This document shows, one piece after another, positions 1 to 12,624 of a stretch of DNA of 64,000 nucleotides. Within the stretch, counting starts at the first letter, position 1. Every line of letters starts with the position of its first letter. Source of the DNA: Begonia masoniana (taxonomy: Eukaryota; Streptophyta; Magnoliopsida; Cucurbitales; Begoniaceae); the NCBI GenBank assembly GCA_022432975.1, contig CM039502.1, positions 20,237,228-20,301,227 of the forward strand, given 5' to 3'. The translations under genes were made by a program, and so were the position numbers. Below the pieces are notes generated by a model. That model saw nothing but the letters and a program-made list of their open reading frames with translations, had not been told where the DNA came from and ran no database searches.

Positions 1-653
1 AAATGCTTAAAAATAGTCCAAAAAACTGTGTTAACAGCATAGCTTTGAGTTATCTGCTTCGTTTTGGAGGATTTATGACCAAATTACTGAAGCGAGAATA
101 TGGTCGTAGTGCATCTGATTTTCTTAATCTTCTCTCCAATTCATAAAACAATTATCAATGGAGTGTAAACAGAGTAATGAGGGCGATCTCGAATTTATAT
201 TAGGTCGCTTGCGCAACGAGGGCGATGATGACTCTTATTTTAGAGTCATTTTATACTAATTTTACATAAGAAAACTTATATGAAGTGAGTGATTGCAACA
301 ATAAATTGATATGGATTTATTATAAATGCTATGCAATGCTGCATCATTAGTGTTTTGATGGAATTTAATATATTTTATGCAGATTTTCTCTTAAAAGCAG
401 ATTTTGTCTCTTTATTTTGAATTTTATATTTTCATAATCGAATGCTATTTTTATAGTGGGAAATTCAAATTCAAAAGCTGAAGATTATGGAGAGAGAGGA
501 ATCAAATTAAGAAAAATCGAGAAATTTATTGTTTTGAATATGGTAACATAATAAATGGATATTATTTGGTTGCAGAATCAATAAGGAAAAGTGTAAAGAC
601 AAACGCAGCGGTAGAAGCACTAAACGACAAAAGCAATCGGATGACTTAAATAA

Positions 654-890
654 ATGGGGCAGCAATCGGTAGATAAAAAGCTGGGCAGCGGAAGATGCTG
701 AAAGAAAAGAAATAGTAAGGGAAGCTGGGCAACGGAAGATACTGAGAGAAGGAAATAGAATAAAGACAATTTGGGCAGCGGAAGAATACTAACAAGGGCA
801 GCACTAGATGACAAAGTTGGTGGTGGATGCTGAAAGAAGAAAAAAATGTGGGCAACGGAAGCAGTAAAAATCTGGGCAGCACTAAAAGCC
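654..890. repeat. Degenerate minisatellite inside the solo LTR
   Basis: The phrase 'gggcagcggaaga(t)(g/a)ctgaaagaa' recurs imperfectly about five times at roughly 35-65 bp spacing. It is purine-rich on + and creates chance low-complexity ORFs on the other strand. Confidence 0.5.
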
Positions 891-1337
891 AAAAATCAAT
901 GAAAGAATAAAGAGAATAAAAGATCTGGAGAGAGAAGCCAAAAACCAGGGAGAGAAAGTCATTTTTTTGGAATAAAAAAAATGGACTAATAAAAGCATAA
1001 AGATTAGAGAGAGAAAAGAGATTATGATATGCATAGCAAAAAAAGGGGATATTGGAAACAAATAAATATGATTAAAAATTCCAAAAACAATGAGGAGGAG
1101 ATGGTGGTGTAACTTCTGGGGGGAGAGGAATTCTGGAACAGAGGAGGAGAACCTACGTCATTCCTTTGATTTTTCTTCTCTTTTTCTTCTTCTCTTATTT
1201 TATTATTTTTATGTTATTGTTTTTAGTTTTATTTTTTATTATGTTTAGTAGCTAAACTCATATTCTTGGTTAGCAGAGAAAGTACTCATTACATGTTTTA
1301 TGATTGATCTATGAATGCTATGTATTTTTCATTGGAT

Positions 1338-1975
1338 GATTTCTCATGATTTGAACTGCTTAATTCAATTTATGTCGATAGACAATTTTGATTTCACATA
1401 TTCCTATTGTATAGATAGGTAAATAGGAATCAAAGATGCATAAGAAATTGAATAGATTAAAAGTGTTGCAAAGTAGCTAACATTAATCTATTTGGCATTT
1501 AAGAATAGGTTCACAAGAAAATTCAGATTAAGTTTTTGCCTTTTCAAAATCGAAAAGAAAATTCCAAAACGAATTTATCTAAGCAATTCGACGGAACCCT
1601 AGAAATATAAGAATTCTTGCTGTTCTGTGATTAATACTGTAGCATTGCTTATGCATTTTTGTTTGGAACAATCTTTCGTGATATTCCTTGTCTAATTCAA
1701 TTCATATCGACAGATAGTTTGATGTTTCATGTTTATATTTTATCAACAGGTAAATATAAAAGTTAAGATGCACGATTGATTAATTGGATTAATATATTAC
1801 ACAGTAGTTAACGTTAATTCAATTGGCATTAAGAATAGGGTTTATGGAAATTCAATGTTAGTTATCTTCTTTCACAGTCGAGAGAAATTCTAAAATTGAA
1901 TTTATATAGGCAATTCGAAAGAAACCTATAACTATTGTTATTCTTGCTGTTCTAGACTTATGCTGTAGTGTCAAT
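1338..1975. repeat. Diverged ~300-bp direct duplication within the solo LTR
   Basis: Copy 1 (about 1338-1640) and copy 2 (about 1670-1975) share ordered landmarks. These are a 'taattcaattyatrtcgayaga' block, a 'taggtaaata' block, 'gtagctaac(a/g)ttaat', 'ttggcatt(t)aagaatagg' and 'aggcaattcga'. The copies differ at many sites, so the duplication is old. Confidence 0.55.
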
Positions 1976-2241
1976 AATAATTGCATGTAAAGAGGAAATC
2001 AACCCTAACCAAGGCTTTCTTTTATTGATTTTATCTCGTTTATTTTGCTTTCTTTTATTGCATCGTATTTTATATTTTAATTCTAATTATTTTCAATTAT
2101 CATTTTAATATTTTTATAAGATTTTTTTAGCAAATTTAACATAGTTAACAATATCCTCGTGGGATCGATACTCTACTTACTTATTACTTCGTTAGCGACA
2201 CGCGCACTTGCGTGTAAAGGTGTAAAATCACTAACAGGCGA

Positions 2242-4163
2242 CCTCACTTAAAATGCAGGTTACTGCGGAGGTCGCCTTCGTTCAAACAAGGTCGTCCTCA
2301 TGCATAGCTCAGTAGTCCTCATTTAAACTGCAAGCGACTGCGAGTATATTTAATAGCGTCTAACAGCGATGACTGACTTATTCGGTTAGTTTAAAGTTTT
2401 AGTTGTACCCAAACATAATATATGGTTTATTTTGTCCCTCGTCCTATAGTTTGAGGTTCAAATTAGACTTTTCCCGGTACTAAACAAATCATGATTCTAT
2501 TTCTATTTATTTTAATATTTCCTTTATTTATATTTGAATTTTAGAAAATCTATAATGATTATATTTCTCTCTTTATTACAATTCCATGTTTAGAACTTAG
2601 AAATAAAATAAATAACTACTATATTAGTAAAGTAAGTAAATTATTATTATATTTTAATTCATTTGAATATTAATAGTTTCTTTAATTTACGCTTAATATT
2701 AGAAAATAAATAATTAGAATAATGTTACGTTTACTCTATTTTTCTGCTACAAAATATATTTGTTGAAGTGATAAATAATTGCTAATTTATTACACTAATT
2801 ATACCAGTTATTATTCGACATGTCAGCATTATATTTAAATAGTATAATAAAATAATAAAAATAGCATTACTCAATAAATTATGTTTATATGTCCCTCCCT
2901 TACAAATTTATGTTTAGACTAATAAAGAAAATAGATCATTATAATATTCTATAATAAAATAAATAAATCATTATTATATTTCTCAATATTGGAAAATAAA
3001 TAATAATGATTATATTTCTCTTTTGTGTTTAGACTAAAAAAGAAATAAATAATAATTATAATTCTATAATAAAAGAAATAAATCCTTTCCTTAATTTACC
3101 ATTTTTATAATTATGAATTTCTTAATTTATATTAATTGTAGTTATTATTGACGTTTATGTCTAATTTCTTAATAAGTTAGACGCTTGTTACACTCCTCTT
3201 TCACTTATGTCTTACTATATATGAATATTGATCAGTAAAATTTTTTTTTTTTTTTGTTATTTTTTACTAAATTTAAATCATTAGTTTAAATATAAAAGTT
3301 CCAATTCAGATAATCAAAGTTGATTATTTTTTAAGAATAATTATAAGGGGCTTGAAAAGTAAATGGGTTTAAAATTCATAATCATTCGGTAATGAGTATA
3401 AATTAATCGGGTTTCGTAAAAGGGTTTTTAAATTAATGGTATAAATCTTGGACGTCGATTGAGCGTTGATGGACGATTAAGAATAATTATATAAGAGTTT
3501 GAAAAGAAAATAAATTTGAGACGTTTGATCGATTAAATTTCAAAAAAATTATTGAAATTAATAATTAAAAGTTTATGTGCAATGAAAAGCTACTAGAAGA
3601 TTTTTCCCCGTTACATTTCACACAATTGACTCCAAATTAATTGGAGTAATGCTACGTTGTAATAACGCTATGTTTATTCTCTTATTATGTTTACCTTATA
3701 ACTATACACTCTAATCTTGTCTTTTGACTTAGTAATTACTTGTTACTCATTAATTAAACTAATAATTAATATAAATTATAAATAATTAAAATAAGATATT
3801 AATTGCACGAGTTAATAAGCATCGCATCATGAATAAAAGCAGAAGGTAAACCTAACATTAGGTCATTCTTAAATAATAATGTTACATTTATACTCTAACT
3901 TTATATTTGTAGGCAACACTCACGTATTATTAATTCATGTAATTTATTAACTTAATCATTTATATTGTAGAGTAATAAACGTGTCATCGTGTCGTGAGAT
4001 AGGAACCTAAAATTAGATCGCTAGTTTCTGTGGATGATAGACGTGATTAGGTGAGGGAGGAGGATGAGTTTGTATGAAGTAAACCCTAATTAGATAAGTG
4101 AAGTATTTAAAATTATGGTCCATTCTATCGTCACTTGGAGTTCCTGCCACGTGAAGTTAAACT
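2242..4163. other. AT-rich intergenic spacer upstream of the GULLO-like gene
   Basis: No ORF or RNA gene is supported here. The stretch is AT-rich with poly-T and short repeated words such as 'gaaaataaataat' and 'taatgttac'. A TATA-like 'tatttaaa' near 4103-4110 could serve the downstream gene. Confidence 0.5.
2716..2876. repeat. Possible MITE with imperfect terminal inverted repeats
   Basis: The left end 'gaataatgttacgttta' and the reverse complement of the right end 'gagtaatgctatttttа' match at about 13 of 17 positions over a 160-bp AT-rich segment. Related words recur at 3648 ('ggagtaatgctacgt') and 3877 ('aataatgttacattta'), suggesting several family members in this spacer. No clear TSD could be fixed. 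Confidence 0.33.
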
Positions 4164-4310
4164 TTGCTGACTTTATCTTGTCGTACAGATGAAGTTCTTC
4201 TTCCATTCACCGAAGCATTTCTTCAAGCAAGAAAGCCTTTTCTCTTGACTTTAAATTCAATTAGTTTTACCGAATGTGGAACTAAAACTCATCAACTTTC
4301 GACGAAAATA

Positions 4311-6238
4311 ATGAAAATTTTGCGGCTTTTCCATCTTTTGCTCCACTTTTTCATCTGGGTTTCAACCCAGTTCATCAGCTTCGCCTTGACACCTTCACCG
4401 ACGGTGCAGTGCAACGAAAATGGCTGCACCCTCCGAAACTCCTACGGCGTTTGGGGAGATAGAAAACTCTGCAAATTCTCTACGGTTAAGTACCCTACGA
4501 CGGAAGAAGAACTGCGTTTAGCCGTGGCCTATGCGAACAAGAACAAAATCAAACTCAAAGTTGTCAGCAAATTCTCACACACCATTCCAAAGCTAGCCTG
4601 TGCAGACGAAGAACAATCCTCGACTTCATTGCTAATTAGCACTGCGAATTACAGTTCCGGTATTGTTATAGACGAAGAAAATCTAGCCGTGACAGTAGAT
4701 TCCGGAGTCGGGCTCCGGCGGCTGATTGACCAGGTTGAAGCCGCGGGGTTGAGCCTGGTGGCTGCGCCGTACTGGGAGGGAGTGAGCGTGGGAGGGCTGA
4801 TCAGCACCGGTTCTCATGGAAGTTCATGGTGGGGGAAAGGAGGGTCTGTTCACGATCACGTCATCGGAATTAGTCTGGTTATTCCGGCGAAATCTGATGA
4901 AGGATACGCTAAAATTATGAGGCTGGAAGAAAATGATCCACTTCTCAACGCTGCCAAAGTTTCGTTGGGAGTTTTAGGTGTTATCTCCAAGGTAATTATC
5001 AATTATCATTTCATCAGTTAGAGAAATATATTCCAACCCAGATGAAAATTTCAAACCCTTGTGGAAAATGGATAGACTTAGACGCTCAAAATCCATGAAC
5101 GCAGGTAAAGCTGTCGCTGGAGAGAATATTTAAGAGGAGCATAAGCTATAATTTTACAGACGATGATGAAATGGAGGATCTGTACAGAGAGCATGCGAAG
5201 AAGTATGAATTTGCAGACATAACTTGGTACCCGTCAAAGCATTTGGCTGTGTACAGATATGATCGGAGAGTTGGTTTAGATGTTTCCGGCGATGGTGTTT
5301 ACGACTTCATCGGATTTCAACCCAATTCTATCCTCATTTCCAGTTCAGTTAGAGTCATCGGTACGTAATTTAAACTCACGCTTATTTCTTTGATCACTGT
5401 AATAGAAACAACGTTGAACAATACAGAAAAAACATTCGAAAGAGAAGGAAATGCGAAAGGAAAATGCTTGATGGCTTCGTCCGTCGTGGGATACAAGAAG
5501 CTTGTCGGAAATGGGTTGAAGAACAATGGCTTGATTTTCACCGGCTACCCAGTTGTCGGATTTCAAGCAAAAATGCAAACTTCAGGCTTTTGTTTGTATT
5601 CGACAGCGATAGATACCACTTGCGCGTGGGATCCGAGAATAAAAGGTCTATTTTTCTACGAAACGACCGCCATTTTCACACCTTCAAGCTTTGATCTCTT
5701 TATCAAAGACGTAAAATCACTGCGAGACCAAAACCCAGAAAATTTCTGCGGCGTAGACCTCTACAATGGCTTCCTAATCCGATTCATCAAGGGCTCCGAT
5801 GCTTTCTTAGGACAATCTGAAGATTCGGTGGTGGTCGATTTCAACTACTATCGCTCAGACGAGGCTTCAGATCCAAGATTAAACCAGGATGTGTGGGAAG
5901 AGGTTGAGCAAATGGCGTTTTTCAAGTATGAAGCTAGACCGCATTGGGGGAAAAATCGGAACGTAGGGTTCTTGAATGTGAGGGGAAAATACCCAAAGTT
6001 CGACAAGTTTTTGTCGGCCAAGAAACGATTGGATCCTCAAAATATGATGTCGAGTAAGTGGTCGGACAAGGTGCTTTTCGGAGTGGAGACTGAAAATGGC
6101 GATGGGTGTGCATTGGAAGGACACTGCATTTGCTCTGAAGACCGCCATTGTTGGCCGGAGAAAGGGTATTTCTGCAGATATGGTCTTGTTTATGAGAAAG
6201 CTAGAGTGTGTAGGCATTCTTCATTTTCCATTGAATGA
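4311..6238 (+). CDS. GULLO: L-gulonolactone oxidase-like FAD-dependent oxidoreductase (GULLO family), 3 exons
   Basis: Predicted exons are 4311-4991, 5105-5360 and 5427-6238, giving 582 residues. The introns are 113 bp and 66 bp, both GT-AG. The frame is continuous across both joins, and codon 313 is split g|aa. The family are aldonolactone oxidases linked to ascorbate metabolism. Residues 1-25 form a hydrophobic signal peptide, implying secretion. The N-terminal FAD-binding domain shows the SHTIPKLAC segment with H90, at the position of the flavin-contacting His of animal enzymes. It also has a VGGLISTGSHGSSWWGKG block (about 160-177). The C-terminal ALO domain has PHWGKN (H about 485), and the protein ends in a Cys-rich tail (CALEGHCICSE..., about 546-580) typical of the plant clade. 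The reading frame stays open upstream to 4164, but the ATG at 4311 is chosen because it starts the signal peptide. Which Arabidopsis paralogue is closest cannot be told, and substrate specificity is inferred from family only. The 66-bp intron is near the plant minimum. Confidence 0.88.
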
Positions 6239-7499
6239 ATATGACTAAAGGGCAACAATTTACCCATTTAGCTTGTACTTCCAATAACAACCTAAACTTT
6301 TTTTTTAAAATCAAAAATGTCATGTTACAATTGAGTCCTTAACCGATCTAATCGTATTTTGATAAAATTCGTCAAATATCCCGAGTGTTTTTTGCGTTGT
6401 AGTAGTAATTTTAACTTATCATTGTCTCTTTAACTCATTTAATTTTTCACGCATATCAGATATCACAAAGACAGTCAGACTAAACTTTATGTTCAAAGTC
6501 AAGCACGATATTGACAGAACACATGAAATCAAGTGAATCAAGATAACTAAAATGAGTAAAAATAACCGTTTTAAGCAAAAAAATACAATATATTTTACAA
6601 ATTACAACGGCAGATATTTACGAATTTTATCAAGACATTAGTCTTTTGTCTAAAGACACCAAATATAAAGGCATTTTTTAAAAAAGAATATATTTTTTGG
6701 TATCAGTTGGTTCTAATATCTAAGGTTATAGGCTAAATTGCACTTAATTCAATAAATATCTATCATTTTTTGCTTAGAAATGAAACCCACTTGTAATTTT
6801 TGCAAGAACACAAAAAAATTGATCTTCTCCGACCTTGAAGACAAAGACAGTCTAATTTCATATTTTTATATCTGACGGGTCATGTGTCCTTTATTCATTA
6901 GTGTACATAACATGATAATGAAAACGAAAACTGGGACTTTACAACAAAAGATTTATGGAAGAAATTGTACATTTTATTATAAACTCACTCTCAAACAACA
7001 TTAAAAGCAGCTAAGTATCTCCTGCACTGTATAATCAGCACTAAACACAATACAACTGAGAGTATATGATAAAAGTATACGTACCCTCTTCAAGTTTTTC
7101 TAAATACTGTATTATACGACTATCTAATGGTCTCTCATTTAATAAAGTGCTTCAGTTCTTCCACTTGGAAACCATATACCATCAGAAAAACAGGCATGCA
7201 GGTATATACACGACTTAACATGCATAAAGCTGTGTGATTTTCTATCCCGGCTATTTCGATTCGAGAAACGGAAGAATGCATAGTGATTCCAGATTGGAGT
7301 AAATCGAGTTACTGAATCGAAGAAGCCGACTGCTTGCTATGAAATCGTCCAACATTGATAGAGATCGATCTTTGAAGAAGCGTCTGACGAAGATTTTCAA
7401 GATTTCACCTTCTGAAAAGAAATAAATCAAAACCCGCCATTAGATGTTGAGAAACAAGTTAAATGAGAACAGACAATGAAGAGATGGAGAATGAAAGGA
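6239..7499. other. Convergent intergenic region / 3' UTRs
   Basis: This holds the 3' flanks of two convergent genes (GULLO-like on +, EMF1 on -). It is AT-rich with no supported ORF. On the minus strand, just past the EMF1 stop, a pyrimidine-rich 'tttcttttcag' (near 7413-7423) could be the acceptor of a 3'-UTR or alternative terminal intron whose donor overlaps the stop codon. Confidence 0.5.
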
Positions 7500-10400
7500 T
7501 TACATAGATATCATGCCAAAATCAGCAGATTCTTTTGCAGCATTATGCTTTCCCTTCCGCTTCCTCTTGCGTCCATCGGTTGAGCCAAACTGGTTTGGAC
7601 TTGAAATCTTTCGTCTGAATTTCAGGTCGTCTGCTCCAATCGTGTATATATTTCCTGCTTCAGGCAAGCTAAAATCTGAAGGATTTTTGTTGACAGTACA
7701 GATGACAGATTCGGCAGGTCTCCTCGGAGTTGTTAACAGTGCATTCGAACTCGAGTCTTCAAAAATGCATTGTGAAAAACTGTGCTTTTTAAGCAATTTT
7801 GAATCAGCTGGATTGAAGATGTTTTGCATATTATGAACAGCTAATCCTCCATTATTATCACTGCCCATTCCATCATTTGTAACTACACACTTTTTCGAGC
7901 TTTTTGCCGTCTCTTTCTTTTGCAATTTTGAGGCAAATTGACCTGTAAAATTAGAAGCTCTAATACCTTGTTGAGAAGAGGTAGATGCATCTAGAGTAGA
8001 ACAAGCAGGAAAACAGTCCAATGGGTGAACTCGACTGTAACGGTCCGATGATGGAAATCTTACAGGATCAATCTTGTTATTTGACACAATATCAAATCCA
8101 GAAAACTCATTTGGTTTCAAATTGTGCGGAAAGGCCGACTTTTTGGGAAATCTTGGCATTCCGGCTGGGGTGAAGGGTGGGGTGGACTGCATTCCTGCAT
8201 CCATCAGAGTTAACAAATGCATTGCTGGTATGGTTTCATTAGAACACAAATCCAATGACTTCATTGCACTTTTCTGAATTTTCTCAACTGTGGAAGACTG
8301 GTAAGAATATGGGCGCTCTGTATTTGTCCTGCCGAGACCTTGCAAACCATAAACACTATTTTTCTTCTCAATGTTGATAGAGTTTTCATTATGGAACTTC
8401 AGATCAGGCTGTGCACTTAAATTGCCTCTATTCCTTGATATATGCCCATTTGAAGCTCTATCTGCATTTATAGACTTAAATGAACAATTTTGAGGAAGAT
8501 TATATCCAAATGGCAAGTGATCCAACATCATTTGTGAACATAGTCGAGCTCGTTCTTCATTTTGTGATGAAACAGGCAGGCCTTCCCCATAACCTCCAAA
8601 AGCATATTTTTCTTTTTGAGCATTTCCAGTTTTACTTGAGCCAGCAGCTGAATATTGGATTTCACCACATGGTTTCTCTTGAGCCTGAAGAACTGCACCA
8701 TAGCCTTCTGAGGACTGCATCTCCTGCAGGTGGCGATTAGTGCTGACATGGCATCCAGAAATATGAGAGAGGTAATCGACTGAGTTTTGCTTGTTGGGTC
8801 CCATAACTTCTCTTGCTGTAATGACGCCATTAATTTTGTTTTTAGCTAGAGGTTTTGGTTTGTTACTCTCTTGCTCCTGTGAATTACCATAATAAGCCGT
8901 CGGAGCATTCCTTGCGATACTCATCGTTTCTGGCAAGCGTTTTTTATTCTCTGCATATTCAATTTCCCTCTCAAACTGATTTTTTGCCATGAGTTCAACA
9001 ATTTCCATTGGAATGTCATCTGCAGCTCCTTTCTCATAAACCTTGTCTACTCTCTTGCAATTCTGTCTCTTTTTCATTGTCATACTTTCCTGAACTTCAG
9101 TATTTTTCATACAGCCACTTGGACCAGCAATACCCTGCAGAAAAAAGAACCATTGATTTATATAAGAATGAAGAAATTTAAAAGAATGTATCAAATGAAC
9201 GATGAAGACAAAGTCGAAACAGAAAAACCATAACATAGAAAACATTCATCGACAATCCACACGTGGGAAAACATATAACTACTCGTGTTGATAGTTCATC
9301 AGAGAGTAGAGAAACACAAGATGTCCAATAATTGAACTAGCCTTCTTACACAGTCCATTTTGACACTCTTGCTTCAAGTCTACACTCAAAATTAATAGAG
9401 TGACTGACCAATACTAACAATAGATTACTGGCAAATTCATTCCTTTATCAAGGGTTAAATAGAGTTGAAGCTCTTAAATATAGGGAAGAAATATAACTTT
9501 CTAGACAAAGTCAAAGCTGCTTTTTTTATACCCCCAATAAGCAACGTTTTCCATGTATCTGAAAATTCGTCAATTAAAATAAAATAAAATAAGCCAGAAG
9601 ACAGGGGGTGAAGAACAAAAAAGGCCAGATTTTTCCACAATAAAACCAACTTAAAGTTTCATTTTGAATCTAAACTTGAAAGATGAATTAAAAACAAACT
9701 TCGACCCAAATACCAACATCAGTTCTGAGTAATGTCTTATGTCCATAGATTTTCATAGCTAAGGGACACCCTATTTTTCATTCAGGTGGTAGCTATACAG
9801 TCCCTTTGTATCAGCTACAATGGGTTAAAATTGCACGATATTAAGATAATTAAATATTGATCCTTCTAACAACACACATATACTATCATAAAATAACCTA
9901 TTGTAGCAGCTTCAAAGAACAAACCAGAACACATAAAAAGTGAGTTTCCCCAAATCTTTGTTGCATCACATATTATAATTAAAAAATCATTTTTAAAACT
10001 TCTGTAAGACAGAAAACTCACCATTCGCTGCGAATGAAAACAAACGCTATCTTCAAACTGAGGAGTTAACTGTTGTCTCTCACTTGGAAAAGGTATCCCA
10101 TGCATGACGAAAGCAGGAGGAGATGTAAAGTGAGATGTTGAGTCTACCAGTCTGTTGTTGTCAATTGCTTTCCCTGAAAATTGAATTACTCCAGGAGTTC
10201 CTCCTTGCTGAGGCCGGAAGGAAGGTTGACCGTCCACTCCTTGAGGAACACAATTTGTGTCCAATCTTTGTGCAGCCATGTAGCTACTAAGAGAAAGACC
10301 TCTTTCACTGAATTCATCTTTTCTTGATTGAAAAGGTGTACCCATAGGTTCATTTCCCATTCTTTCAACATCTTTCCTGGAAGTTGAACCTAATCTGAGC

Positions 10401-12616
10401 AAGTATTTGTCCAAAAAAAATGGGGTCTCCATCACTTCTTTAACTTCCATTTTGCCTTTCTTCTTGCTCATACTTGATTTTGACTTCATTTTTGCACCTT
10501 TCGATGAAAATGAATCCATCCAATTGTATACAGACACACGTTTCTCCTGAATTTCTTGTTGAACATTTTCACCGAATTGCAACAAAGGAAGACCAGGATT
10601 GAGAGCTTTGGCCTTTCTATAATTCTTCCTACCCGATCTAGCGTCTCCATCAGACATATTCTTTCTCAAAAGGCTTTTCGTCATCTGCAAACCTGTTTGA
10701 CTGGGATTTTCAAACTTAGAACTCATTATAGAATCATTTGCTCTTACATCTTCCTTTAATGCCATAATATTTTTATTTTTATTGCAGGATGTAATCTCTC
10801 TAGGTCTCCATTCTTCATCCATATGGATCTTCCTTTTCCTGCTTTGACCCGAAATCTTACTATTGTTTCCTTGGATAACCACCTGAGAGGGGGGAACGAA
10901 GGGGGTATCCTGACCTGTTGATGCATCAGATGTCCCATTGGATAGAGAATCTACTGCTACTTCCACTTGTTTATTTTTCATGCTTCTACTCTGCCCTAGC
11001 AACTCTGTCAGCAGACGAAGCTTACGATTTTTTCGACGAAGTGAACCATTCGACTTATGTACATGACTATCTTGAATATCATTTCCAGTTGAAATTTCAG
11101 CAAATTCAGATGCTGAAAGTTTTCTCCTGTTGACTTCTGTGCATGGATCGCTCTTCGATTGATCCCTAACAGCGACAGCATTGTGAGCCTTGTATAAAAC
11201 TCTACCAATATCTGATGCCTGAAAGAATACTCTGCAATCATCACCTATAGAAATTTGCTTTCCAATCTGAAAGTTTTCAACGTGATTTTCACTGTTTACT
11301 TTAAGATTCATAACACTAAGCTCAAGCGCTCCAACTTTACAACTTCCATGGCCAGTTTGGCGAGATTCTCTGAATCCATTGCTTTCTGGTTTAGGTGCTA
11401 CTGTTTCATAAAGCAAAATTAAAAAGTCTTACCAGTACAGAATAAAAGTCACGCATACATTCCATTCTAAAAAATACTCATTAAGACCAAATTGTCACTC
11501 AAGAGCCATAATGCAGTACTATTATTATAGTCTAGCTCATTAAAGACCAAAACATACCACTATCATTTATGCATCGAAGGACCATGCTTGATTTGATTTT
11601 TGGTGCTGAAATTGAAAGCCTATGCATTTCCATGTTTGCTTTATCTTCTGAACCAATCACATTCCCTGGAAAATGCATTGAGCATCAAGCCCTCCCATCA
11701 TTAGAAACTATGAATTGAAGTCTGAAATAAAAGAAATTGGAGAACGTCACACCTGTGATGCTGCATACAACTTCAGCCCTCTTTCCTCTCACACCAGTAC
11801 ATAAAGAAGGATTGCAGTCATCAGTCAAATTAGTAGAATTGCTGATTTCGATTTTCTCCATTGTGCCTAACTTTGGAACGTGATGAAAATCTGTGGGAAG
11901 CCAAAAGGCAAATGCATCAGAAAAAGTCACAGTCCACATAAACAATCAATTAAAGCAAGAAGATTGCATAATATGTTGCAGAACCTTTAGAAGATATCTC
12001 TCGTTGACAATTTGGACAGCGCCACCAGCTGAAATTTGGAATCTCTAGAGGTGGGAGCAAGGATGTTTGGTCCTCACTCTCTTGGTCGCCATCCAAGGCA
12101 AAGGGCCAACACATCTTCCAATCTTTTTTACGAGTTTCAGAAACAAATCGACTGAAACATATTAAAAATCAGAAGTAAAAACCTATTGATCTTAAGAGAA
12201 ACCTTTATTTATAAACAAAATGGTAGCTTTCGGCACAATTATGATCAATAGTTAGCTTTGAATCCATTATTTTGTTTGAACATCATTATGTCGAATTTGA
12301 TACTTGCTAATCTACTATCAGAAATTTTTTATAACTGGTTAAGTTGCAACAAATGTACTCAACAACAATTGTCAGTAGCAAAAAAATGTGCTTACTGATG
12401 CTCTATGAAGATAACAATAAGAGTTCAAAATAAAGCAACTGACAAAGGTTAAAAAATCAAGATAAAAGCTTACCGAATAGAGAAATGTTCACACTTTCCA
12501 CAATCAATTTTATCATCAGAACTGATTAAATCTATGGATATGGAGTCAATCTGAATGAATGGTTCAGAAGACCGTGCAGCAATATTGGCATCCTTCTTTG
12601 GGCAATTCCCTTCCAT
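7500..12616 (-). CDS. EMF1: EMBRYONIC FLOWER 1 (Polycomb-associated repressor), 6 coding exons
   Basis: Minus-strand coding exons, 5' to 3': 12616-12474, 12151-11985, 11890-11753, 11665-11558, 11400-10022 and 9134-7500. All junctions are GT-AG and phases are consistent. The total is 3570 nt, or 1189 residues, close to the Arabidopsis protein (about 1.1 kb of codons). EMF1 is a plant-specific nuclear protein that works with Polycomb complexes to keep flowering and seed genes silent. Recognisable blocks are the N-terminal IQIDSISIDL and KCEHFSIR followed by FVSETRKKDWKMCWPF and a CPNC motif, the basic RRKNRKLRLLTELL (about 307-320), and DDIPMEIVELMAKNQ (about 684-698). Further along are an AMHLLTLMD block, and CTVNKNPSDFSLPEAGN followed by a Lys/Arg-rich C-terminus that may be a nuclear localisation signal. 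The start at 12616 is preferred because an acceptor (ATGCAG) lies 9 bases upstream. An in-frame ATG at 12631 would add five residues if that acceptor is unused. The long exons are low-complexity and poorly conserved, as expected for this family. Confidence 0.87.
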
Positions 12617-12624
12617 CTCAATAT

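Larger units (their letters stand above)
226..2236 (+). mobile_element. Solo LTR of an LTR retrotransposon, with 5-bp TSD
   Basis: The segment begins TGATGACTC and ends CACTAACA (TG...CA termini). It is bracketed by the identical pentamer GGCGA at 221-225 and 2237-2241. No coding sequence, primer-binding site or polypurine tract follows, so this reads as a solo LTR left by LTR-LTR recombination. A short inverted repeat (ATGACTC...GAGTCAT) sits just inside the left end. The right end has the 'cctcgtgggatcgata' type of terminus that I associate with plant Ty3/Gypsy LTRs; the lineage (Athila/Tat-like) is a guess. The flanks rejoin sensibly when the element is removed. Small ORFs inside look spurious. 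Confidence 0.68.

Noticed and set aside
620..892. 90-residue hydrophobic ORF on the minus strand
   Set aside because: Low-complexity reading of a purine-rich minisatellite inside a solo LTR.
8480..8740. Small plus-strand ORFs over 7.5-11.2 kb
   Set aside because: Antisense shadows of the EMF1 exons.
9455..9649. 64-residue minus-strand ORF in the EMF1 last intron
   Set aside because: Lies within the intron 9135-10021, has no similarity to EMF1, and exons on both sides join in phase without it.
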